6,648 nt of DNA from an uncultured Microcaldota archaeon (GTDB taxonomy: Archaea; Micrarchaeota; Micrarchaeia; Anstonellales; Bilamarchaeaceae). Location: contig CAIXOA010000158.1 in the NCBI GenBank assembly GCA_903920925.1, forward strand, positions 1 through 6,648. Reading direction: 5' to 3'. Shown in pieces: positions 1 to 6,234 of this stretch. A program made the position numbers and the translations under genes. Below the pieces are notes generated by a model that did no database searches, was not told the DNA's origin, and saw only the letters and a program-made list of their open reading frames with translations. Position 1 is the first letter of the stretch. Each line of letters starts with the position of its first letter.

Positions 1-857
1 GGAAGCCGGCGAAATCCGGAAGCCACAAATTCCGCAATGCAATCGCAGGCGCGGCCATTCCCATCATTATTTCTTTTCCAATCCAGCCGCAGGCAGCCGG
101 CATCAGCCAGCCGCATGTTCCAAGGCCGGGGCAGGTTTCAGCACCAACGCATAACCCGGGCACACAGCAGGTCCCGCCCACTCCGGCGCTGAATTTTGAC
201 GGGGGCACGATGCGGCTCGAGAATGCTTCGGGCGGCCTTTCCCTCTCATATGAACGCGACGGAGAGAGGCATTCCATAATCCTCAACACGCTCCCCCAGC
301 AGGAGACCGGGAGGATGCTTACTATTCATTATGGCGAGGAGAGGACCGCCGTGGTTTTTGAAAAATATGTGATGTTCACGCTGGGCGCGATGGACCTCTC
401 GCAGGGAAGGACCACGCTCCCGGGCAACGATTTCCTGAACTCCTTTTTCGCAAGCATTCCGGCGCCGCCCCTTTCCTCTTCCTTCACGGAAGACGCGCTT
501 TTCCTTTTCTACGGAAACGGAGAGGTCACCATCCTCAAGCCAACCAATAATTCCGCGCACCTCAGCAGCATCTCGGGCCTGGACGGCGTGTCCGAAAAGA
601 GCGCGGCCGTCCGCGCCGGAGGCATGTACCTCCTCGTGCAGGCGGGCTCCGTTCCGGTCATAGCGCTTTCGCAGGATTTGTCGGATTCGCGGCTTTTCGA
701 TTACAACACCGTTGAGCTGGGAGAACTGCTGAGGATAGAAAAAACGGCATCCGGCTTCTCCGCGTTCTTCTCAACCCCGGGCGGGGCGGAAATAGAGCTG
801 GAGGTTTCCGTGGGCAGGAGCGGGGATTTGGATTCCGTGCGGGTTGTTGCGAGATAA
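1..857 (+). CDS. Gene A: hypothetical exported protein, 5' partial, paralogue of gene B
   Basis: The reading frame is open from the window edge (first whole codon at 3) to TAA at 855-857, giving 284 visible residues. No ATG, GTG or TTG occurs in frame before the ATG at 210, and the coding upstream of it looks real, so the true start lies outside the window. Visible residues 9-33 read as a signal peptide or anchor: basic KFR, a hydrophobic run with AIPIIIS, then QAAG as a possible cleavage site. A Pro/Gln/Gly-rich spacer follows (about 34-65), then a body of alternating hydrophobic strands (about 70-284). The body shares GEERTxVV (111-118) and an AGG...L...GS..V.ALS block (about 204-222) with the convergent gene B, in the same order. 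There is no cysteine and no recognisable catalytic motif. I infer a cell-surface or membrane-attached beta-rich protein of unknown function; family not recognised. Confidence 0.8.
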   Translation, partial: KPAKSGSHKFRNAIAGAAIPIIISFPIQPQAAGISQPHVPRPGQVSAPTHNPGTQQVPPTPALNFDGGTMRLENASGGLSLSYERDGERHSIILNTLPQQETGRMLTIHYGEERTAVVFEKYVMFTLGAMDLSQGRTTLPGNDFLNSFFASIPAPPLSSSFTEDALFLFYGNGEVTILKPTNNSAHLSSISGLDGVSEKSAAVRAGGMYLLVQAGSVPVIALSQDLSDSRLFDYNTVELGELLRIEKTASGFSAFFSTPGGAEIELEVSVGRSGDLDSVRVVAR

Positions 858-863
858 TTTTTT
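858..863 (+). terminator. T6 run directly after gene A stop
   Basis: Six T residues follow the gene A stop codon immediately and end inside the stop codon of convergent gene B. Archaeal transcription commonly ends at short T runs without a hairpin, so this could terminate gene A. No hairpin is visible and the run is short, so this is tentative. Confidence 0.3.
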
Positions 864-1848
864 ACTGCTGGGCCGTGAGAATAACCACGCTTTCCGGATT
901 TCCGGGTTCCCCTATTATTACGACGAATTCCACATTTCTGAACGAGAGCAGGCGCTCCCTTTCGTTCCCCCTTAATTCAGGCCTACCCTCCGCAGCTGCT
1001 GGAAGCGCGATGGGCACGCTCCTGATTGCCGAAGGCCGTGCCTCAAAATCCGCAGAGAGCGCATAAACGGTGTTGCTACCTGTTTTCGCAAGGAATGCAA
1101 TTCCGCCCGCGTCAAGAAGAACATAATCCGATGATGCGAGAAAGTACATATGGGCATATGGAATATTGGTCCTGTCCGCCGGCGTGACGCGTAGGTGCCC
1201 GTCCATTCCCATAAGCCATAGGTATTCTCCGTTCCCATCCTTCGTAACCGTTGCGGAAACCAAGCGCGGGGCCGTTGTGCCATCCGCGTTCTCCTGATTG
1301 CCCTGGAGGTCTTCTGGGAGCCGGTAATAGTTGCACCCGAATCCTTCCTGCATCACGCCGTTCACCGTGACCCATTCGTCGCCCCTTTCCAGCGCCGCAC
1401 TTCCGATTACCACGAACACGGTGTTTTCCGTCACCACGACCGTCCTTTCCTCCCCTATGAGAATGTTCCTTATCTCCCCGGCATTGCTGTCCGCCAGGAA
1501 TTCGAAGCTTTTCTCCCCGCCCTTTGTTTCATATTTCATGGAGTAACGGGCAACGTCTCTGCTTACCTGGCTGAGCCGCGAGACTGTCGCCGAAACGCCG
1601 TCCCGCTCCACGGTGAGGCCGCCTTCCGCTTCGGCAACGCTTCCGCCCGGCCGCAGGCCCGCCTTCCCCGGTTTTTGCGGAGCATGCGCGGCCCTCCTGC
1701 CCCCGTACTGCAGCGGCTGCGAGCCGGGGAGCGCCCTTGCTTCCGAAGCTGCGAGAAGCGACATCCCTGCGGCAGCGAGGGCGATTTTCCTGCCCCTATG
1801 CGCGTGCCTCGCATCGCCCTCACTCTTGTGCTTCTCGCCGTGTGCCAT
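862..1848 (-). CDS. Gene B: hypothetical exported protein, paralogue of gene A
   Basis: Encodes 328 aa from ATG at 1848 to TAA at 862-864. The frame can be extended to an ATG at 1923, but that would add 25 residues ahead of the signal peptide and run through the TATA box of gene C. The chosen start places a His/Lys/Arg-rich n-region (residues 2-21), a hydrophobic core (22-34, ALAAAG and SLLAA) and an ARA-L cleavage-like site (37-40) in normal signal-peptide order. A Gly/Pro/basic spacer spans about 41-75 and a beta-rich body 76-328. Motifs shared with gene A are GEERTVVV (132-139), VFVVIGSAALERG (144-156), an AGG...L..TGS..VYALS block (247-265) and a Gly-containing C-terminal strand (about 308-326). 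The one cysteine is C172. No enzyme motif is seen. Function unknown; export is inferred from the N-terminus. Gene B diverges from gene C and converges on gene A. Confidence 0.8.
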   Translation of the reverse strand: MAHGEKHKSEGDARHAHRGRKIALAAAGMSLLAASEARALPGSQPLQYGGRRAAHAPQKPGKAGLRPGGSVAEAEGGLTVERDGVSATVSRLSQVSRDVARYSMKYETKGGEKSFEFLADSNAGEIRNILIGEERTVVVTENTVFVVIGSAALERGDEWVTVNGVMQEGFGCNYYRLPEDLQGNQENADGTTAPRLVSATVTKDGNGEYLWLMGMDGHLRVTPADRTNIPYAHMYFLASSDYVLLDAGGIAFLAKTGSNTVYALSADFEARPSAIRSVPIALPAAAEGRPELRGNERERLLSFRNVEFVVIIGEPGNPESVVILTAQQ

Positions 1849-1870
1849 GCATTTATTACCATTCCACCCA

Positions 1871-1880
1871 ATTAATATGT
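1871..1880 (-). promoter_or_regulatory. Candidate TATA box for gene B
   Basis: On the - strand this reads ACATATTAAT, centred about 27 nt upstream of the gene B ATG. That is the usual archaeal TATA-to-transcription-start distance, so the mRNA would be nearly or fully leaderless. No Shine-Dalgarno sequence is visible ahead of that ATG, which agrees. This is a short A/T match only. Confidence 0.4.
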
Positions 1881-1901
1881 TTCGGCGGGCACGGGAAAAA
1901 G

Positions 1902-1911
1902 TATTTAAATA
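1902..1911 (+). promoter_or_regulatory. TATA box for gene C
   Basis: TATTTAAATA is preceded by a purine-rich GGGAAAAAG stretch that could act as the TFB recognition element. Its centre is about 33 nt before the gene C ATG, which predicts a transcription start near 1932 and a leader of about 10 nt. The surrounding 12-mer GTATTTAAATAC is a perfect palindrome, so in principle it could also recruit factors towards gene B. Gene D carries the same ATTTAAAT core at similar spacing. Confidence 0.65.
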
Positions 1912-1930
1912 CGGGATACGCAATATCTAC

Positions 1931-1935
1931 GGTGA
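1931..1935 (+). promoter_or_regulatory. Shine-Dalgarno GGTGA for gene C
   Basis: GGTGA lies 4 nt before the ATG at 1940 and matches the sequence expected to pair with the archaeal 16S rRNA 3' end (anti-SD core TCACC). It decides the gene C start, because the frame stays open upstream to 1613 across the antisense of gene B. Confidence 0.55.
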
Positions 1936-1939
1936 AAAC

Positions 1940-2839
1940 ATGCCTGTTACAACAAGAGAAAGAGTTACCGGTCCTGAGGAATTGGCAAGGGAAGGCTTCT
2001 TTGTTTATCCTGCGGTGAATCTCGCCGCCTTTGCGGGGGAGAGGCGCGCGGACGGGACGTCGACGCCGAATTATGGCAGCATGACCGTCGCAACCGACAG
2101 GGAGTTCACGGACATGGTCGCCCTGGGGCGATATATCCAGGAAAATTATAAGGATTCGAGCAAGGTACGCCTGATCAACTATGACCGCGACAACGAGTAC
2201 AGGTCAAGCGACGTGCGAAAGGAAATCGGCGGCCTCGTGGAGGCGCTCGGCCAGACGAGGACGGACATGGAGCGCACCGTGGGAGCCTTTGTTGAGCAGG
2301 TCAGGGCGGGCAGCATAGCCCAGCCGGGCGAGGCGCCCTTCGCGCAGGCGGCCCGCGAGGAAACGCAGAGGGCTACAAAGCCAGCGCCGGAAACGGCACA
2401 GGTGCAGGCGCCGAGGGAGGAAGAGAGGGCGCCTACAGCGCCGCCAGGGCCTGCAGTAGGTGTGCTGGGCACCAGGGCACAGCCGCAGGAGGCGTACGTG
2501 CCGCGGAGGGAAACAGGCTCCCCGGGCGGAGAAATCATACGAGGGCAGGTTGGCAGGCGCGCAGAGGCGCAGGCACCCACCACGACTACGATTCCGGTGT
2601 CCGTCTCGATGACATTCGACACGATGGGCGGGACAACCATCAGCGTGGGATTCACGATAAACGCGGCAAACCAGGCGGAAGTGGACCGCATATCCCGCGA
2701 GGCCGCCAGGGTGGACGCCAGCTCGGACTCGAGGAGCCGGATAGATTTCGTGAATACATACTCCGATAAGATGAGCGACGTGACCATCAACGGCCGCCAC
2801 CGCGATGCCTATTCGCTGCTGACCGCACTGGAGCAGTGA
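1940..2839 (+). CDS. Gene C: hypothetical protein with Pro/Ala/Glu-rich linker
   Basis: Encodes 299 aa with no signal peptide, no membrane segment and no cysteine, so it is predicted to be cytoplasmic. The ATG at 1940 is chosen because it follows a TATA box and a GGTGA ribosome binding site. The frame is open further upstream, but that part lies antisense to gene B and contains the promoter. Three regions are visible. Residues 15-120 look like an alpha/beta domain (FFVYPAVNL strand, DREFTDMVALGRYIQEN helix, KVRLINYD strand, DVRKEIGGLVEAL helix). Residues 121-217 form a low-complexity linker rich in Ala, Pro, Glu, Gln and Arg. Residues 218-299 form a C-terminal domain with strands (VSVSMTFD, TISVGFTI), a helix (QAEVDRISREA) and an ending VTINGRHRDAYSLLTALEQ. 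Gene D has a similar but shorter layout. I do not recognise the family, and no enzymatic motif is evident. Confidence 0.8.
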   Translation: MPVTTRERVTGPEELAREGFFVYPAVNLAAFAGERRADGTSTPNYGSMTVATDREFTDMVALGRYIQENYKDSSKVRLINYDRDNEYRSSDVRKEIGGLVEALGQTRTDMERTVGAFVEQVRAGSIAQPGEAPFAQAAREETQRATKPAPETAQVQAPREEERAPTAPPGPAVGVLGTRAQPQEAYVPRRETGSPGGEIIRGQVGRRAEAQAPTTTTIPVSVSMTFDTMGGTTISVGFTINAANQAEVDRISREAARVDASSDSRSRIDFVNTYSDKMSDVTINGRHRDAYSLLTALEQ

Positions 2840-2851
2840 GTTTCAACGCCC

Positions 2852-2869
2852 ATTTTCTTTTCATTTTCA
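2852..2869 (+). terminator. T-rich tract downstream of gene C
   Basis: Three closely spaced T runs (ATTTTC, TTTTC, ATTTTC) lie 13-30 nt after the gene C stop and upstream of the gene D TATA box. Clustered T runs are typical intrinsic termination signals in archaea. No hairpin precedes them. Termination here would make C and D separate transcription units, in line with gene D having its own promoter. Confidence 0.4.
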
Positions 2870-2898
2870 TTGCCCAGCGGCAGCCTTTCCCAGCAGCA

Positions 2899-2906
2899 AT
2901 TTAAAT
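2899..2906 (+). promoter_or_regulatory. TATA box for gene D
   Basis: ATTTAAAT is identical to the core of the gene C promoter. It ends 31 nt before the gene D ATG (29 nt for gene C). The predicted transcription start is near 2929, with a leader of about 9 nt. A weak TGGT just before the start codon could act as a ribosome binding site. Confidence 0.6.
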
Positions 2907-2937
2907 CATTCGCCGCCCAATATGGAACAGTGGTAAC

Positions 2938-3522
2938 ATGTCACCGCAACCAATGAAAGAAAGGGCACCGGAACAGAGGGCAGAGGAGGCTTTCGCTTAC
3001 AATGCGGTTTTCTATAACCCGAGCTCGGATGCCAGCGGCACAACCGTGATGATGAGGTACCGCCTCAGCTCTGACAATGTTGATGTCAGGAACCTCGACC
3101 CTGCCAGGGACAGGGATGCATTTGCAAATGCAATGCGCGACCCGAGCGTGCACGTTTTCCAGATGGGCGCTGCGGGCAAGGAAGTGGAGATAAAATCCGA
3201 GTTCATCAGGAACCGCGTTGCCGAGAGGGCAGAGAACGCGCAGCAGCTTTGGACCGGGGAGACAATGGAGGCGCCCACCGTGATGGCTGCGGGGGAGGGC
3301 AGAGGCGCAGCCGGGGCGCGCGGAACGATTAGGCGCGAGGAATGGGTTCATCTGGAGTCCGAAGCAGGGCCAGGAAATCCGCAGATAATCGTTGATGTAA
3401 ACAAGGAGGTGCTCAATGAGGAGCAGAAGAGAAAACTGGACGACCTCCAGTATGGCGCTTCCTACAGGGACCTGAACGATTTCATCACACACCTCCCGCG
3501 CCGTGCATGGAGACAGGAATGA
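2938..3522 (+). CDS. Gene D: hypothetical protein, possible distant relative of gene C
   Basis: Encodes 194 aa, predicted cytoplasmic, with no signal peptide, membrane span or cysteine. The ATG at 2938 sits at the expected distance from its TATA box. The N-terminal region (about 17-105) has an AFAYNAVFY strand, a DRDAFANAM helix, a VHVFQM strand and a charged helix with EFIRNRVAERAENAQ. A Gly/Ala/Arg-rich linker follows (about 112-132). The C-terminal region (about 133-194) has an IIVDVN strand, a charged helix EEQKRKLDDL and an ending YGASYRDLNDFITHLPRR. The order and spacing recall gene C, including a YRDLNDFI-like C-terminus beside gene C's HRDAYSLLTAL. Identity is low and judged by eye. 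The family is not recognised. Its stop is separated by 1 nt from the stop of the convergent sufU-like gene. Confidence 0.78.
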   Translation: MSPQPMKERAPEQRAEEAFAYNAVFYNPSSDASGTTVMMRYRLSSDNVDVRNLDPARDRDAFANAMRDPSVHVFQMGAAGKEVEIKSEFIRNRVAERAENAQQLWTGETMEAPTVMAAGEGRGAAGARGTIRREEWVHLESEAGPGNPQIIVDVNKEVLNEEQKRKLDDLQYGASYRDLNDFITHLPRRAWRQE

Positions 3523-3523
3523 A

Positions 3524-3889
3524 TCATCTTATTTTTCCGCTTTTCAGCGCCATCAGCGGAAGCAGCGCGCATTTAAGCCGGGAAGGGTTCCTGGAAAGGT
3601 CCAGCTCAAGCAATTCCATCACCTTTTCCTTGCCCACATTCTCTATTTCCTCTACTTTTTTCCCTTTAAGGTAATCCAGGAGCAGGGAAGCGGAAGCGAT
3701 GCTTATGGCGCATCCTTCGCCCGTAAAGGAGGCATCCGCAATCTTTCCATCCTTTATTTTCAAAAATACCCTTACTTTGTCCCCGCAGATGGGGTTCGCG
3801 CCTTCCGCAACCAAATCCGCATCCTTCATCTCGCCGCGGTTCGGGGGATTCTTCCAGATATGAACGATGCGTTCGTATTCAATGCTCAT
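3524..3889 (-). CDS. sufU: SufU/IscU-like Fe-S cluster scaffold or sulfurtransferase
   Basis: Encodes 121 aa of the IscU/SufU (NifU N-terminal) family, which accepts sulfur from the cysteine desulfurase and either holds a nascent cluster or, for zinc-binding SufU, relays sulfur to SufB. The N-terminus has the KNPxNRG motif (14-19). The three conserved cysteines are C35 in NPICGD (with D37), C60 in GEGCAIS and C107 in RLKCALLPL. The CGD-GEGCAIS-RxKCA style is that of SufU. However, C60 to C107 is only 47 residues apart, close to IscU (43 in E. coli) and without the roughly 19-residue insertion of Bacillus SufU. The ATG overlaps the sufS stop by 4 nt (ATGA), so it is the last gene of the operon and translationally coupled to its desulfurase. 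A purine-rich GAAGAGAG lies 7 nt upstream. Family assignment is firm; sufU versus iscU naming is a judgement from motif and context. Confidence 0.92.
   Translation of the reverse strand: MSIEYERIVHIWKNPPNRGEMKDADLVAEGANPICGDKVRVFLKIKDGKIADASFTGEGCAISIASASLLLDYLKGKKVEEIENVGKEKVMELLELDLSRNPSRLKCALLPLMALKSGKIR
3529..3544 (+). terminator. T-rich tract after gene D, inside antisense of the sufU-like gene
   Basis: Two T runs (T5 and T4, separated by CCGC) begin 7-10 nt after the gene D stop. They are the only plausible stop signal for gene D transcription and lie within the 3' coding end of the convergent gene. Tentative; no hairpin. Confidence 0.3.
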
Positions 3890-5085
3890 GCAAAAACTCT
3901 CTTCACTTTTTTTATCCCGTCCACCAGCCGGTCCACCTCTCCTTTTGTGTTGTACAAGTAGAAGCTCGCGCGGGCTGAGGATTCCAAACCTAATCTATCA
4001 TGCAAGGGCTGGGCGCAATGGTGGCCGCTGCGGATTTCCACCCCGTCCTCATCCAGTATGGTCGCAACGTCGTGCGCATGCACTCCCGCGACGTTGAACG
4101 TAATCAATCCCGTCCGTTTGCGCGCATCAAGAGGCCCGTAAATGGTAACCTCATCTTTTAGTTTCCCAATCGCATAAGACAGCAATTCAATCTCGTGCTT
4201 CCGTATCTCCTCCATTCCCACCTTGTTCAAATAATCAACAGCAACCCCGAGCCCGATCGCCCCTTCTATGTTCGGAGTTCCGGCTTCAAATTTGTAGGGA
4301 AGGGCATTCCATTTGGAGCTTTCCTTCTTCACCTCAATTATCATGTCCCCTCCGTAAAGGAAAGGTTCCATCTTCTCCAGGAGTTCCTTCTTTCCGTACA
4401 GAACCCCAATCCCGGTGGGCCCGAGCATCTTGTGCCCGGTGAATGCGAGGAAATCGCAATCCATCTTTTTTACATCAATGGGCATGTGCGGCACGCTCTG
4501 GGAGGCGTCTATCACCGCAACCCCGCCGCCCTCGTGCGCAACCCTGCATATTTTCTCCGCATCATTTATCGTCCCAAGGACATTGGAGGCATGGGAGATG
4601 GAGACTATTTTCGAGCCGGAGGCTTTCTCCAGCCCGACCAATTCCCCTTCCTTGCCCACATCCAGTATTTCCAGCTTCGCCCTCTTCCTGCGCGCAAGAA
4701 CCTGCCAGGGCACGAAATTCGAATGGTGCTCCATTATGGAGATGGAAACGCGGTCCCCGGCATTAACGTTCGCCATCCCGTAGGAATACATCACAAGGTT
4801 AAGCGCCTCGGAGGCGTTCTTAACGAAAATTATCTCCTCCTCGCTCGCATTGATGAATTCCGCTATCTTCCTCCGCGCATCCTCATAGGCAACAGTGGAT
4901 TCCTCGCTCAATTTATGCACGCCCCGGTGGACATTCGCATTGTACTCGGAATAGTAGCGGACAATCGCATCAATCACTTCGCGCGGCTTCTGGCTCGTAG
5001 CGCCGTTGTCCAAATAGGCAATCTTTTTTCCATTCACCATCCTTTCCAGGATCGGAAAATCCTTCCTTATCTTTTCAACATCCAT
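3886..5085 (-). CDS. sufS: SufS cysteine desulfurase (PLP-dependent, group II)
   Basis: Encodes 399 aa, the normal full length. It removes sulfur from L-cysteine, giving alanine and an enzyme persulfide for Fe-S cluster assembly in the cytoplasm. Visible landmarks are YLDNGATSQKP (24-34), NANVHRGVHKLS (49-60), EHHSN (119-123) with PLP-stacking H120, DASQSVPH (193-200) with D193 for the PLP pyridine nitrogen, TGHKMLGPTG (216-225) with PLP lysine K219, and RSGHHCAQP (352-360) with catalytic C357. R372 in ARASFYLYN is a likely substrate-binding arginine. The RxGHHCA signature places it in the SufS/group II class rather than IscS/NifS. Its ATG directly abuts the sufC TGA and its stop overlaps the next gene by 4 nt. 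A weak AAGG-type ribosome binding site lies in the sufC tail. No key residue is missing. Confidence 0.97.
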   Translation of the reverse strand: MDVEKIRKDFPILERMVNGKKIAYLDNGATSQKPREVIDAIVRYYSEYNANVHRGVHKLSEESTVAYEDARRKIAEFINASEEEIIFVKNASEALNLVMYSYGMANVNAGDRVSISIMEHHSNFVPWQVLARRKRAKLEILDVGKEGELVGLEKASGSKIVSISHASNVLGTINDAEKICRVAHEGGGVAVIDASQSVPHMPIDVKKMDCDFLAFTGHKMLGPTGIGVLYGKKELLEKMEPFLYGGDMIIEVKKESSKWNALPYKFEAGTPNIEGAIGLGVAVDYLNKVGMEEIRKHEIELLSYAIGKLKDEVTIYGPLDARKRTGLITFNVAGVHAHDVATILDEDGVEIRSGHHCAQPLHDRLGLESSARASFYLYNTKGEVDRLVDGIKKVKRVFA

Positions 5086-5805
5086 TCAAACCGCCTTGTA
5101 TCCTTCCTTCTCTATCTTCTTTACGAGCTCCGGCCCGCCTTCCTTCACTATTTTTCCATCTTTTATTATGAGCACGAAATCTGGCTTCACGTATTTCAAA
5201 ATCCTGCTATAATGGGTGACCAGAAGGAACGTCCTATCCGGCCCCTTCATCTTGTTTATCGCCTTTGCGGCCGCCTTCAGCGCATCCACATCCAGCCCGG
5301 AGTCAATCTCATCCAGCAACATGAGCCTCGGCTGGAGGATTTCCATCTGCACAATCTCCGCCTTCTTCTTCTCCCCGCCGGAAAATCCCACGTTCAGCTC
5401 CCTTTTCTCCGCATTCAATCCAAGCGTTTCACTTCCTTTCCTTATCTTTTCCTTCACCAGCGCCCAGTTCCGTATCTCCTCCTTCCTGTCCGCGGGCTTG
5501 GAGGCCCTTCGCATGAGCTGCTCCAGCTCCACGCCCTCTATCTCCTCGGGGTTCTGGAAGCTCAGGAACATCCCGAGGCGCGCGCGTTCGTCAGCACCCA
5601 GGGCGGTTATGTCCTTTCCGTCCAATATTATTTTCCCCTTCGCCCTGTAATCCGGGTTTCCCATAAGCGCATTGCAGAGGGAACTCTTTCCACTGCCGTT
5701 GGGGCCCATTATCGCGTAGATTTTGCCCTTTTCCAGGGAGAAGGAAACACCCTTCACAATCTCCTTGCCCGCAACGGATACGTGAAGGTCTTCCACTTTA
5801 AGCAT
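5086..5805 (-). CDS. sufC: SufC, ABC ATPase of the SUF scaffold complex
   Basis: Encodes 239 aa from ATG at 5805. SufC is the soluble ABC ATPase that binds SufB/SufD and drives conformational change during cluster assembly; it is not a transporter. Motifs, numbered from this ATG: Walker A GPNGSGKS (34-41), Q-loop Q84 in SFQNPEEIEG, signature GFSGGEKKK (140-148, the SufC form with Phe instead of Leu), Walker B LMLLDE ending in D165 and E166, D-loop SGLD (169-172) and H-loop H198 in VTHYSR. A GTG one codon upstream (5808) is an alternative start. The ATG is preferred because GGTG at 5811-5814 is 5 nt away (only 2 nt from the GTG) and family members begin M-L-x-V/I-x-x-L. The ATG overlaps the regulator stop by 1 nt (TGATG), and the sufC stop abuts sufS, so translation is coupled on both sides. 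Confidence 0.97.
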   Translation of the reverse strand: MLKVEDLHVSVAGKEIVKGVSFSLEKGKIYAIMGPNGSGKSSLCNALMGNPDYRAKGKIILDGKDITALGADERARLGMFLSFQNPEEIEGVELEQLMRRASKPADRKEEIRNWALVKEKIRKGSETLGLNAEKRELNVGFSGGEKKKAEIVQMEILQPRLMLLDEIDSGLDVDALKAAAKAINKMKGPDRTFLLVTHYSRILKYVKPDFVLIIKDGKIVKEGGPELVKKIEKEGYKAV

Positions 5806-6221
5806 CACAGCACCTTTTCCTCCAAAGAAATCGGGCAGAAATCCCGCACCCCCTTCATCTTTCCGATGTGTGCTATCACTCCGTTCACCACGCCCGCAGG
5901 CCCGACCAGCTCTATCCCTATCGCATAGGGCCCGGTGGCCTCGTAGACCGAAGTTACGGTGGGCATCTTCTTCACGGATTCAATAATCCCAAGATACTTC
6001 TTCCTGTCCGCGTTAAGCACCACCAGCGCGCGCTTCCAGCCAATCATCCTCTCGTTCAGGAGCACGGTGCTCCCGATGATGATTCCCTTCGCCTTGAGCT
6101 TCTCTATCCTCTTCTGCGCCGCCGGCTGGCTCATTCCTAGCTCCTTTGCGATTTTTGAGAGAGGAGCCCGCGAGTCCTGCAGCAGCATGCGTATTATCCG
6201 CAAATCCGATTGGTCCATCAT
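5805..6221 (-). CDS. Lrp/AsnC-family transcriptional regulator heading the suf operon
   Basis: Encodes 138 aa, slightly shorter than the usual 145-165. The N-terminal winged helix-turn-helix (about 3-55) shows the family pattern: DLRIIRMLLQDSRAPLSKIA, then GMSQPAAQKRIEKLKAKGII with the recognition helix at about 31-42. The C-terminal RAM ligand-binding/oligomerisation domain (about 63-135) shows ALVVLNADRK, a VTSVYEATGPYAIGIEL strand pair and helix VVNGVIAHIGKMKGV. Many family members have Asp after the Tyr in the TG-x-Y motif; here it is Ala. There is a single cysteine (C129) and so no internal Fe-S or multi-Cys metal site. The start is ATG 6221 or the adjacent ATG 6218; no ribosome binding site precedes either, consistent with a very short leader. 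It overlaps sufC by 1 nt. By position it probably regulates itself, the suf operon and perhaps divergent sufB. The ligand is unknown, and no closer family member can be named. Confidence 0.94.
   Translation of the reverse strand: MMDQSDLRIIRMLLQDSRAPLSKIAKELGMSQPAAQKRIEKLKAKGIIIGSTVLLNERMIGWKRALVVLNADRKKYLGIIESVKKMPTVTSVYEATGPYAIGIELVGPAGVVNGVIAHIGKMKGVRDFCPISLEEKVL
5811..5815 (-). promoter_or_regulatory. Shine-Dalgarno AGGTG that decides the sufC start
   Basis: On the - strand AGGTG lies within the end of the regulator gene, 5 nt before the ATG at 5805 and 2 nt before the alternative GTG at 5808. The 5-nt spacing resembles that of gene C (GGTGA, 4 nt), so it favours the ATG. Confidence 0.5.
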
Positions 6222-6234
6222 TGTTTATTTTATT

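Noticed and set aside
1849..1923. Upstream extension of gene B by 25 residues to an ATG at 1923.
   Set aside because: It would put 25 residues ahead of an otherwise normal signal peptide and overlap the gene C promoter; a TATA-like element at 1871-1880 fits the ATG at 1848.
1613..1939. Upstream extension of gene C by 109 codons to an ATG at 1613.
   Set aside because: The extension is antisense to the gene B N-terminus and contains the gene C TATA box. The ATG at 1940 has both TATA box and ribosome binding site at proper distance.
2179..2800. Two roughly 200-codon open frames on the - strand opposite gene C.
   Set aside because: They lie within the GC-rich coding of gene C, have no promoter-like element or ribosome binding site, and read as compositionally biased shadow translations.
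2852..2869. Repeated CATTTTC/CTTTTC units as a possible repeat array.
   Set aside because: Only about three short imperfect units without spacers; better explained as a T-rich terminator.
2922..2936. A four-codon mini-ORF (MEQW, then TAA) ending 1 nt before the gene D ATG, resembling a leader peptide.
   Set aside because: The TATA box predicts transcription starting near 2929, downstream of the mini-ORF start, and four codons arise easily by chance.
5806..5808. GTG at 5808 as the sufC start, giving a 4-nt overlap with the regulator and 240 residues.
   Set aside because: Possible, but the ribosome binding site is only 2 nt away and it adds just one residue; the ATG at 5805 fits spacing and family N-termini better.
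4195..5928. A 577-codon open frame on the + strand opposite sufS, sufC and the end of the regulator gene.
   Set aside because: The - strand encodes well-conserved proteins with all catalytic motifs across the same stretch. The + strand translation has no recognisable motif and crosses three gene boundaries. Long antisense frames like this arise from codon bias.
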